Source of the DNA: Gulosibacter chungangensis
GTDB taxonomy: Bacteria > Actinomycetota > Actinomycetes > Actinomycetales > Microbacteriaceae
NCBI RefSeq assembly: GCF_008831155.1
Contig: NZ_WBKB01000006.1
Location: forward strand, 1-64,000
Direction: 5' to 3'
DNA: 64,000 nucleotides
Shown: positions 56,956 to 64,000 of the stretch, piece by piece
Layout: every line of letters starts with the position of its first letter
How positions within the stretch are numbered: the stretch's first letter is position 1
Position numbers and translations under genes: made by a program
The notes under the pieces: generated by a model
What the model was told of the DNA's origin: nothing
The model's input: only the letters and a program-made list of their open reading frames with translations
Database searches by the model: none

Positions 56956-57996
56956 CTAGTCAGCTTCGTCCTTCACGAGCCCCATTCGGATGCGCCGCAG
57001 GTCCTCCATGAGCGCGCCGATCAGAATCCAGTTGCCGCCCCTGGGTGGCCGCAATTCGAGCGGTTCGGTCAGGGCCGGGATCATCGAGGTCATCGGCTCG
57101 GGGTTGATATCCGCCTCGTGCACGACCAAGCGCACGTCGTGTGCCGCGCGATCAAGCTGATCGGCGATGTCATGCGCCGCCGGTTCTTCGGCGAGCGAGT
57201 CGGTGTAGTGGTCAAAATAGGCCCGCGTCATTCCGAGCACCTGCGTGCCGATCGGTGAGAGCACTTCATCCAGTACTCGTTTCATTTCTTCTAGCTCGGC
57301 GCGGTGCTTCGATCGGCGCGGGTTGAGCATGAGCGACTCGTAACCGTCCTCGATCGCTTTGGCGGCCGCATCCCGCATGGGGCGCAGCAACCGCGCCTCA
57401 ATCATCAGCCCCTGCAACTGGCCGGGCGTGTGGGTAGCAACCAGCGCATCCGCCAAGCGCACCATGGTGGCGGCGGTCTCCGAACCGAGATCGGCCATCT
57501 TCTCGCGCGCCGGGCCAACCAGCACCGGCGGCACAATCAGCATGTTCACCCCGATACCCACGAGCGCGCCGATCACCGTTTCAACTATGCGCAGCAGCGA
57601 ATAGTCAAAACTTCCCTGGCCAAGCGCAATCACAAGCATCGCGCTAATCACCATCTGGTTCGTAACCCCCGGTGAGGCCCGCACGAGCCAGGCAACCCCC
57701 ATCGCGACGAGGATCGCGATCATCACGGCCCAGGTTTCGGTGCCGAGCACGAAGGTCCCGATGATCGCGATGACGACACCGAGGACCACTCCGAGGGAAC
57801 GTTCGACGCCCTTCATGAGCGACTGGTTCACACTCGGGGCGACCACCAGCAGGGTTGCGATTGCGGCGAAAATTGGCATCTCGACCTGCAACAAGAGGCC
57901 CGCGAGGAACCAGGACAACGCAATCGCCACACCGGTTTTCGCGACCTGCAAAACCGGGGCACGCTTAGCCGCCCGCAGCGCCGAGGTAATCTTCAT
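56956..57996 (-). CDS. FUSC-family aromatic-acid-exporter-like protein
   Basis: 346 residues. The N-terminal 150 residues hold six close helices (VAKTGVAIALSWFLAGLLLQVEMPIFAAIATLLVVAPSVNQSLMKGVERSLGVVLGVVIAIIG), the FUSC_2/ArAE domain. The C-terminal half is cytosolic, helical and charged. Family members export aromatic acids or lipids, but single-domain actinobacterial ones are uncharacterised. ATG 57996 is chosen over 58005. Divergent from the YyaL-type pseudogene. Confidence 0.88.
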   Translation of the reverse strand: MKITSALRAAKRAPVLQVAKTGVAIALSWFLAGLLLQVEMPIFAAIATLLVVAPSVNQSLMKGVERSLGVVLGVVIAIIGTFVLGTETWAVMIAILVAMGVAWLVRASPGVTNQMVISAMLVIALGQGSFDYSLLRIVETVIGALVGIGVNMLIVPPVLVGPAREKMADLGSETAATMVRLADALVATHTPGQLQGLMIEARLLRPMRDAAAKAIEDGYESLMLNPRRSKHRAELEEMKRVLDEVLSPIGTQVLGMTRAYFDHYTDSLAEEPAAHDIADQLDRAAHDVRLVVHEADINPEPMTSMIPALTEPLELRPPRGGNWILIGALMEDLRRIRMGLVKDEAD

Positions 57997-58049
57997 AGTC
58001 CTCAAGGCTAGTTCGGTGAGCTACGAGGTAGCTCTGTCAGACTGCAGCC

Positions 58050-60133
58050 ATGCCGAACGGTCTCGCGGATTCCACCAGCAGTTTTCTCCGCCAGCACGCG
58101 GACCAGCCCATCGACTGGCAGCCGTGGGGCGAGGATGCTTTTGCGCAAGCTCGCGAACGAGGCGTGCCGACCTTCATTTCGATTGGCCATGCATCCTGCC
58201 ACTGGTGCCACGTGATGGCTCGCGAATCCTTCGAAGACCCGGAAGTGGCAGCCTTCCTCAACGCGAATTTCGTGTCCTTCAAGGTGGATCGGGAGGAGCA
58301 TCCTGCGGTGGATTCGGTGTATCTCGACGCCGCGCTCGGCATTTCGGGGAAAGCGGCTGGCCGCTCACGATCTTCGCGACGCCCGATGGGGATGCGTTCG
58401 CCGCCGGTACCTATTTCCCACCGATTCGCGAGGGCGGCACGCCTTCTTTCCTCGAGTTGGCGGCGAATATTGCGCGGCAGTGGGATGAGTCGGCGGCGGA
58501 ACTCACGGCGGCCGCGCGGAAGATCACCGACACCCTGAAATACTCCCGCGACCACTACGCCGGCGCGCTCGCGTTTACCGAGCCGGGCAATAAGCACGCG
58601 CCGCTCGACGAGCTCCTGCCGGATCCGCCCAAGCGCTCCGATTTCGACGTGGATGCGACGGTCGCCAAAATTCGTGAGCAGTACGACAACGTGTACGGCG
58701 GCTTCGGCGAGGACACCAAATTCCTGCACGCGCCCCTCCTGCACGGCCTGCTCAACCATAATTTTGAGGGCTGGGTGATGGCCTACGGCACGCTGCTCGC
58801 GATCATTCGCGGTGGCGTCCACGATGTGGTCGGTGGCGGCTTCATGCCGTACAGCACCGTCCGTAGTTGGGGGCTGCCGCACTTCGAGAAAATGCTCGCG
58901 GACAACGCGCAGATGCTGACAGTGTTCTCGCTCGCGACTTCCAAGGCAAACTCACTCGGGCTGGATGCGAGGGGTTTCCAGCGCGCGGCATTCGGCATCA
59001 TCGACTGGCTCGAGCGAGAAATGCAAGCTTCGGCTGGCGGCTTTGTCACGAGTCTCGATTCGGAAGCTGCGGATGCGCAAGGCGAGCGCTATCCGGGCAT
59101 CCAAATTGCCTGGTCACGTGCACAAACTGCGGAAGTGCTCGGGGAGGATTCCGAATGGGCTTGCGAGGTGTTCGGGCTCAATACGCTCGGTTCCAGTGAC
59201 ACGGCGCTGATGCTCCCCACCTTCAAACACGACCCGTAAGATCTTGACCAGGATCGCCTACAGCGGGTGCTCGGTGCCCTGCTCGCATCACGTCGGCAAC
59301 GGCCACAGCCCGCACGAGATGAGCAGGTTGTCGCCGAGTGGAACGGCCTCATCATCGACGCATTCGTGACCGCGGCGTTGCATTTCGATGAGCCGAATTT
59401 GGTGAATGTTGCCGAGCGCACCGCCAATTACATTTGGCAGTCGCATCGCGTGGCGGGCCGGTTGCGTCACAGTTCTCGCGATGGCGTCGTCGGCGAGGCT
59501 CTCGGCACGGCCGGTGATCTCGGCGCGCTGGCGATTGGGATGCTCCGCCTCGCGGCCGTGCGCGGGGATGAAGTTTGGCTCGAGCGTGCCATTTCACTGC
59601 TTGAAGAAGCGGATGCGCATTTCGCCGCCCCGGGAGGCGGCTGGTTCGATGCGGCGGCCGATGCCGAAGCGCTCATTTACCGGCCGCGCGACGGCAGCGA
59701 CAGTTTCTCGCCCTCCCCCACGAGCCTGCTGATCACCGCGAACCAGCTCGCTTCCCGGCTCGGGCACCGCGAGCGCCGAGGCATCGCGCACCGAGCCGAG
59801 CGGTCGCGCATCCAACGGCTGCTTGCGGGTCCCGAGCTTGCCGGCTGGGCGCTGCACGATGCCATCCTGCGCGCATCCGCCAGGCCGCCCGCTGAGACGG
59901 TCGTCACCGCGCCAACCAAAGCCGAGGCTTGGCCGCTCGCGGTCGCCGCCGCGAGGCAGGCTGAACCGGCCGAGCTGATTTTGATCGGCGACGCCACGGT
60001 CGACTCGGCCGCGTTCGGTGGGCTCTTCGAGGCCCGCACCGCGGTTGCCGAGCCGACCGCCTACGTGTGCCGTGCGGGGATTTGTGAACTACCGCGGGCT
60101 TCCTTCCGCGCCGAAGGTGGCGTAACGCCATGA
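58050..60133 (+). pseudogene. YyaL/DUF255 thioredoxin-domain protein, two lesions
   Basis: Start ATG 58050 gives the thioredoxin-like DUF255 beginning: [24 protein letters not shown], then [20 protein letters not shown] (CHWC motif). At 58350-58352 the A run is one base short: frame 1 gives SGKAAGRS, while frame 2 (from 58353) resumes with [23 protein letters not shown]. This frame keeps homology until TAA 59237-59239, after which the same frame continues with RLQRVLGALLASRRQRPQPARDEQVVAEWNGLIIDAF and C-terminal family features to TGA 60131-60133. One frameshift plus one nonsense codon: inactive unless both are sequencing errors. Confidence 0.88.
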
Positions 60134-60623
60134 CCGAGGTGGCCGTTCGGGTTCGTGATCTGCGGGTACGCCGCGGCAAGACGCTCGTGTTCGACGGGAT
60201 CGATCTTGCGGTGCCGCGCGGGCAGATCACCGGGATGCTCGGCCCATCCGGCTGCGGGAAGACCACGCTCATGCGGTCGATCGTCGGGGTGCAAAAGCTC
60301 GCGGGTGGCAGCGTCGAGGTGCTGGGGAAAGCCGCTGGTTCCCGTTCCCTACGGCACCGGGTTGCTTATGACACCCAGTCGAGTTCGGTGTATTCCGACC
60401 TCACGGTATGGACGAGGCGCTGCGCTGCGACCGGCTGCTGCTCATTAGAGCCGGGTCTATCATCGCCGACACCACACCCGCGGGGCTCCTCGAGTCAACC
60501 GGGACGACCGACCCGGAGTCGGCGTTCTTGGCGCTGCTGCGGGAGGGAACCAGCGGTGCCGATTCGGATGCGACTCGACCACCGCATCCACCCGGCCGAC
60601 ACGCAAAGCCGGGAGAAATCTAA
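60130..60623 (+). pseudogene. ABC transporter ATPase with core deleted
   Basis: From ATG 60130 the protein has an intact N-terminus: VRVRDLRVRRGKTLVFDGIDLAVPRGQITGMLGPSGCGKTTLMRSIVG (Walker A), then YDTQSSSVYSDLTV (Q-loop). Without a gap the DNA then encodes, in another frame, MDEALRCDRLLLIRAGSIIADTTPAGLLESTG, the segment normally after the H-loop. The signature motif and Walker B, about 100 codons, are absent. The junction is at about 60402-60408 (CTCACGGTATGGAC). The end (TAA 60621-60623) overlaps the permease start. It is inactive as an ATPase. Confidence 0.9.
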
Positions 60624-61357
60624 TGACTCCGCAACGCAGTTTGGCAACGGCAGGTCGGGTGCTGCGCCAGCTCAGCCACGATCCGCGGTCGATCGTACTC
60701 ATGCTCGTGGCCCCGAGCCTGCTCGTTGGGCTATTCGCGTGGCTCTTTGACGAACAACCCCAAGTGTTTGCGAGCCTTGGTGGGCCGATTCTGGCGCTGT
60801 TTCCGTTCGTGGTGATGTTTCTGATCACCTCGATCACGACGCTGCGCGAACGTCGCTCGGGTACCCTCGAGCGGCTCATGACCACGCCGATCGCGAAGGC
60901 CGATTTCATTCTTGGCTACGCGATCGCCTTCGGGCTGATGGCGATGTTCCAGGCCGTGATCACCGTGACTTACGCCGTGCTCGTGTGCGGGCTCGAAGTC
61001 AGCGGCCCGGTATGGCTGCTCGGTGTGGTCGCGGTGGTGGATGCGCTACTCGGCAGTGCCCTGGGGTTGCTTGCGAGCGCATTCGCTCACACTGAATTTC
61101 AGGCGGTGCAGTTCATGCCCGTGATCGTATTCCCGCAGATCATTCTCGGCGGGCTCTTCATGCCGCGAGAGGACATGCCGGAGGTGCTCTACCAAATCTC
61201 GAAGTGGATGCCTTTGAGCTACGCGATCGACGCGATTAACGCCGTCACTTCGGGCGATCAGGGGTGGGATGTGTGGGGCCCGGTCCTGCTCATCTTCGCG
61301 ATCATGCTCGCCGCGCTCGCCCTCGCGGCCCTGACGCTGCGTCGCCGCACGGCGTAG
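60623..61357 (+). CDS. ABC-2 exporter permease, orphaned
   Basis: 244 residues with six predicted helices. LSHDPRSIVLMLVAPSLLVGLFAWLF, TTLRERRSGTLERLMTTPIAKADFILGYAIAF and VFPQIILGGLFMPREDMPEVLYQISKWMPLSYAIDAINAV are typical of the ABC2_membrane family. Its ATPase partner directly upstream has lost its core, so this permease has no obvious energy source. It may use the DrrA-like ATPase at 51.8 kb or be on the way to loss. Start ATG 60623 overlaps the stop of the pseudogene (TAATG). Confidence 0.9.
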   Translation: MTPQRSLATAGRVLRQLSHDPRSIVLMLVAPSLLVGLFAWLFDEQPQVFASLGGPILALFPFVVMFLITSITTLRERRSGTLERLMTTPIAKADFILGYAIAFGLMAMFQAVITVTYAVLVCGLEVSGPVWLLGVVAVVDALLGSALGLLASAFAHTEFQAVQFMPVIVFPQIILGGLFMPREDMPEVLYQISKWMPLSYAIDAINAVTSGDQGWDVWGPVLLIFAIMLAALALAALTLRRRTA

Positions 61358-61538
61358 CTGCCCGAGCACCCATTGCCGCTGCGCGCATCCCCGGCCAGTA
61401 GTGCTACCCGGCCTACACGGAACTGCAATGGCAACCACGCCACCTCGTCGTTGCTGCCGAGCACCTATTGCTGCTGCGTGCATCCCCGGCCGGTAGTCCA
61501 ACCCGGGCTACACAGAACTGCAATGGCAACCGCGCCGC
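61357..61538. repeat. Direct duplication of about 86 nt
   Basis: Two diverged copies, 61357-61443 and 61453-61538, both running from GCTGCC(C)GAGCACC through GCATCCCCGGCC and TACACRGAACTGCAATGG to CAACCRCGCC. Similarity is roughly 85 percent by eye. It lies between the permease gene stop and the terminator-like hairpin, and does not look coding. Confidence 0.85.
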
Positions 61539-61545
61539 CGCACAA

Positions 61546-61591
61546 AGCGAGCGGGCTGGGTGAACGTTTCCGTTCATCCAGCCCGCTCGCT
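61546..61591. terminator. Strong hairpin after the LRV-tail protein gene
   Basis: Twenty-one-base arms (61546-61566 and 61571-61591) with one G-T pair and a TTTC loop. It lies just beyond the minus-strand gene stop at 61605. T runs after the stem are short, so it may work as a non-canonical terminator for both strands. Confidence 0.75.
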
Positions 61592-61604
61592 ATAGATATC
61601 TTGC

Positions 61605-64000
61605 TTAGACCTGGTGGCCGCGGTTCTTCAGGTATGCGAGCACGGTCGGGTCGCCGGTCATTCCGAGCCAGTCAAGCAGTTCGGTGGATGCTGAGGGTGC
61701 CGACGCGAGATATGGCCAGAGTTCCTTGTGCTCCTTCATCCAGTCGAGTTCACCTGCAGGAGTGTCCGGGTCGAGCGCCTTGCGCGCGGCGGCCGGGAGA
61801 TCGACAGGTTCCTCGGTCTTGGGTGCTGCGGCAGAATCCCCGGTAGCAGCATCGGTTGCGGAGCCGGATGCTGCGGAGCCCGATGCATCCGAAGCCGAGG
61901 CTTTCGAACCGGCCACATCCGCGGCGTTGGATGCGGACGATGCGGATGCTGCAGCGTCCGACTCCGTGGCGGTTGCTTCCGAACGGGAGTGCTGTGGGTT
62001 CTTTTCCGACTCGCTACCGAAGGGACTGCGAGGTGACGCTGACTGCGCGGTTCCGTTGTCGACAGCCTTGGCTTCCGGCTGGTCGCTCTGTTGCTCAAAC
62101 GGAGTCTGGCCAAAGGGAGACCTGCTCGGTTCCTGGCGTCCCTGGGTGGATGCATAACCACCGGTCGAGGACTCGCTCAAGGATGCATCCGAGGAAGGCT
62201 GCCCGCTGGAGAACTGGTCGCGCTGCTCACGGCCGACGCCGCCCACCGCATCCGTCGACTGGCCGTAACCCGACTGGCTCGGTGACTGGTGGTCGGCAGC
62301 AGCCTGGCCAGGAGCCTGCTGACCCGATCCCTGCGAGCCAGGGGTTTGCTGGCCAAACCCTGGCACAACACCAGTGGGCTGGTAGTGGCTCGGTTGGCCT
62401 GGGGCATCCTGGTTCTGCTGGCCCGATGCCTGCTGGCTCTGCGCCTGCTGGCCCGAAGCTTGCTGACCGAAACCGGCGCCTCCTCCAGTGGGCTGGTTGT
62501 AGCCGGGTTGAGCCGATGCATCCTGAGCTGGCTGCTGGCCAAAGCCCTGCTGTCCCGGCTGGCCTTGCTGACCCTGGCCCTGCTGCGCACCGAAGCCCTC
62601 GGACGAGGTCGACTGCTGAGAAGGCTGGCCCTGCTGACCGTACCCCGGCGCGAAGTTCTGTGGCTTGCCCGGCTGACCACCGTAGCCCGGCTGACCGCCA
62701 AAGCCTTGCTGACCCTGCTGGCCCTGCTGGCCACCGAAGCCCTGCTGACCGTAAGTCGGCTGCTGTCCGTGTGCCTGCTGGTTTGTGGCGCTCGATCCAA
62801 ACTTGAGTGCGGTGCCGGTGCTTGCAAAGTGCTGACGAATCTCCTTCGGCAGCAGCAAGCCGAGCGCGATGACCAGGGGCAGCAAGAAGAGCGTCGCCGT
62901 CGGGTAAATCGCGGGCAGCACGGAAGCCGTGTCGTAACCGTCGAGCCGTTGCTCGACGAGCGCGAGGATCATCAGGATGAATCCAGCGATCGCCGCGCCG
63001 CCTACCATCGCGATCAACTGCGTTTGCGAGGCCTTGATCTGTGGTCCGCGGATCGACAAGTATGCGAGCACCGCTGCGGCGCCGATTGCCAGTGCAAGCA
63101 CCAGCATCAGGATGGTGAGTACGAGTCGGCCGCCCTCGAGACTTGCCGATACGAAGCCGCCGAAGTCTTTCGGAATCAGGGCGTAAATCGCGATCACGAT
63201 GAATGCGAAGGCACTCGCTGCGACGACGAGCAGTCCGAGGCCTGCGGCGCTGAACCAGCGCTGCGTCGGGTGGATCGGCTTGCGGTCTGCAATCGAGTGC
63301 GGAGCGATCGCGAGCCCACCGAGCGGCGCCGCAAAGACCAGCAGGTACGGAATGAACTGGAACGTCGCCGTGCTTTCAACGCCCAGCAGCGAGAAGCCCA
63401 GGCCGAAGGTACCGTCAAGGATGAGCGCTGCGGCAGCAACCATGCCGACGCCGAGAAGCACGAGGCGTCCCGGTTCCGAGCCGAGCGTAAACAGGGCGGC
63501 GGGGAAGATCACCACGGCGAGTACCAGTAGCAGTGCGCCGAGTACTCCAACGATCGGGGTGAACAGTTCGATCTGTCCCATCAGCATGAAGGAGCTGATG
63601 ATCCATACGAGCAGACCAATCGCGACAAGCCCCGCGAAGGCGTACAGGAGGGATTTTCCAACCAAGGCCATGATTCGCCCCAGAGGCGACTGCAGACCGC
63701 CGATCGCGCGAAGTTCATAGTCGCGACCCTGCACGACCAGCACCGCACCGAGTAGCGCGATGCCTACACCGGCACCGAGGCCGAGGAAGACCAGGTCGCT
63801 ATAGCGACCATCCGTCGCCTGGAACGCACCAATGATGTCGAGTACGGCGTAGACAACCGCGGTCACCAACAGCGGTGCCTGCGCACCCGAGCGGATGTAA
63901 TAGGTCAGTTGCGGCGACAGCGGCAGCAACCCGAAGCGTGCGAGCAGTTGGAAGATCGCACCGAGTGCCGCGACGAGCACGGTGATCAGCGGGGCGACGG
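61605..64000 (-). CDS. Polytopic membrane protein with Gln/Gly-rich region and LRV tail (partial)
   Basis: The frame is open to the window edge, so the N-terminus is missing; about 798 residues are visible. Twelve or so membrane helices cover the first 400. Next is a region of about 250 residues rich in Gln, Gly, Ser and Pro ([12 protein letters not shown] repeats), low complexity and probably disordered, then an Ala/Ser-rich acidic part. The end ([57 protein letters not shown]) matches the variant leucine-rich repeat (LRV) tail found in actinobacterial proteins. Function unknown; the LRV tail may bind partners at the membrane. Confidence 0.85.
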   Translation of the reverse strand, partial: VAPLITVLVAALGAIFQLLARFGLLPLSPQLTYYIRSGAQAPLLVTAVVYAVLDIIGAFQATDGRYSDLVFLGLGAGVGIALLGAVLVVQGRDYELRAIGGLQSPLGRIMALVGKSLLYAFAGLVAIGLLVWIISSFMLMGQIELFTPIVGVLGALLLVLAVVIFPAALFTLGSEPGRLVLLGVGMVAAAALILDGTFGLGFSLLGVESTATFQFIPYLLVFAAPLGGLAIAPHSIADRKPIHPTQRWFSAAGLGLLVVAASAFAFIVIAIYALIPKDFGGFVSASLEGGRLVLTILMLVLALAIGAAAVLAYLSIRGPQIKASQTQLIAMVGGAAIAGFILMILALVEQRLDGYDTASVLPAIYPTATLFLLPLVIALGLLLPKEIRQHFASTGTALKFGSSATNQQAHGQQPTYGQQGFGGQQGQQGQQGFGGQPGYGGQPGKPQNFAPGYGQQGQPSQQSTSSEGFGAQQGQGQQGQPGQQGFGQQPAQDASAQPGYNQPTGGGAGFGQQASGQQAQSQQASGQQNQDAPGQPSHYQPTGVVPGFGQQTPGSQGSGQQAPGQAAADHQSPSQSGYGQSTDAVGGVGREQRDQFSSGQPSSDASLSESSTGGYASTQGRQEPSRSPFGQTPFEQQSDQPEAKAVDNGTAQSASPRSPFGSESEKNPQHSRSEATATESDAAASASSASNAADVAGSKASASDASGSAASGSATDAATGDSAAAPKTEEPVDLPAAARKALDPDTPAGELDWMKEHKELWPYLASAPSASTELLDWLGMTGDPTVLAYLKNRGHQV

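Overview
The window reads as a high-GC actinobacterium. Codon use, the actinobacterial gene content (separate tilS and hpt, short cystathionine beta-synthase plus metB, alanine dehydrogenase, a protein with an LRV tail) and the tRNA sequences fit Microbacteriaceae, perhaps a Gulosibacter/Pseudoclavibacter-like genus. The genus is inference. There is no rRNA, CRISPR array or prophage. The hexamer GGATGC/GCATCC is conspicuously over-represented on both strands, inside and outside genes.

Layout. 1-2.1 kb: tail of an IS110-type transposase, a flavodoxin gene, and an AbiEi-like/DUF559 gene bracketed by two copies of a long palindromic repeat. 2.1-8 kb: hpt, tilS, a PLDc_N membrane protein, a SulP transporter, ppa and an M23 peptidase. 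8.6-9 kb: tRNA-Glu, tRNA-Asp, tRNA-Phe, with tandem repeats on both sides. 9.3-18 kb: glutaminase, a decayed winged-helix gene, a Fe-S-type regulator convergent with hmp (flavohaemoglobin), a UbiB/ABC1 kinase, metB and cbs. 18.4-21.9 kb: a Fic AMP-transferase with its own HTH between matching TTTTTTACACG sites, a DUF817 protein, a nitroreductase and an unknown acidic protein. 21.9-32.9 kb: a probable organosulfur or related scavenging cluster (two LLM-class flavin oxidoreductases, a peptide-type ABC importer, an acyl-CoA-dehydrogenase-like flavoprotein) plus an Eis-like acetyltransferase. 33-41 kb: coiled-coil protein, lipoproteins, a frameshifted paralogue of the 21.2 kb gene, a RarD-like exporter with a divergent LysR, a META lipoprotein and an MFS transporter. 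41.3-51.3 kb: alanine dehydrogenase, zinc alcohol dehydrogenase, then a LysR-flanked catabolic operon (DoeA-like M24 hydrolase, aminotransferase, M20 deacylase, MHS transporter, SDR) that suggests use of an ectoine-like or other N-acylated amino compound. 51.4-58 kb: YciI, an ABC-2 exporter, an MFS exporter, tandem quinone-oxidoreductase paralogues and a FUSC protein. 58-61.4 kb: a decay island with a YyaL-type pseudogene and an ABC ATPase with its core deleted, followed by an intact ABC-2 permease. 61.6 kb to the edge: a large polytopic protein with a Gln/Gly-rich middle and an LRV tail.

The strongest unexplained structure is a family of intergenic repeats: 57-nt hairpin units repeated with a period of 72-73 nt at three separate loci (about 9.03, 41.08 and 50.32 kb). 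Separate 26-nt and 28-nt tandem arrays lie at 8.3 and 51.3 kb.
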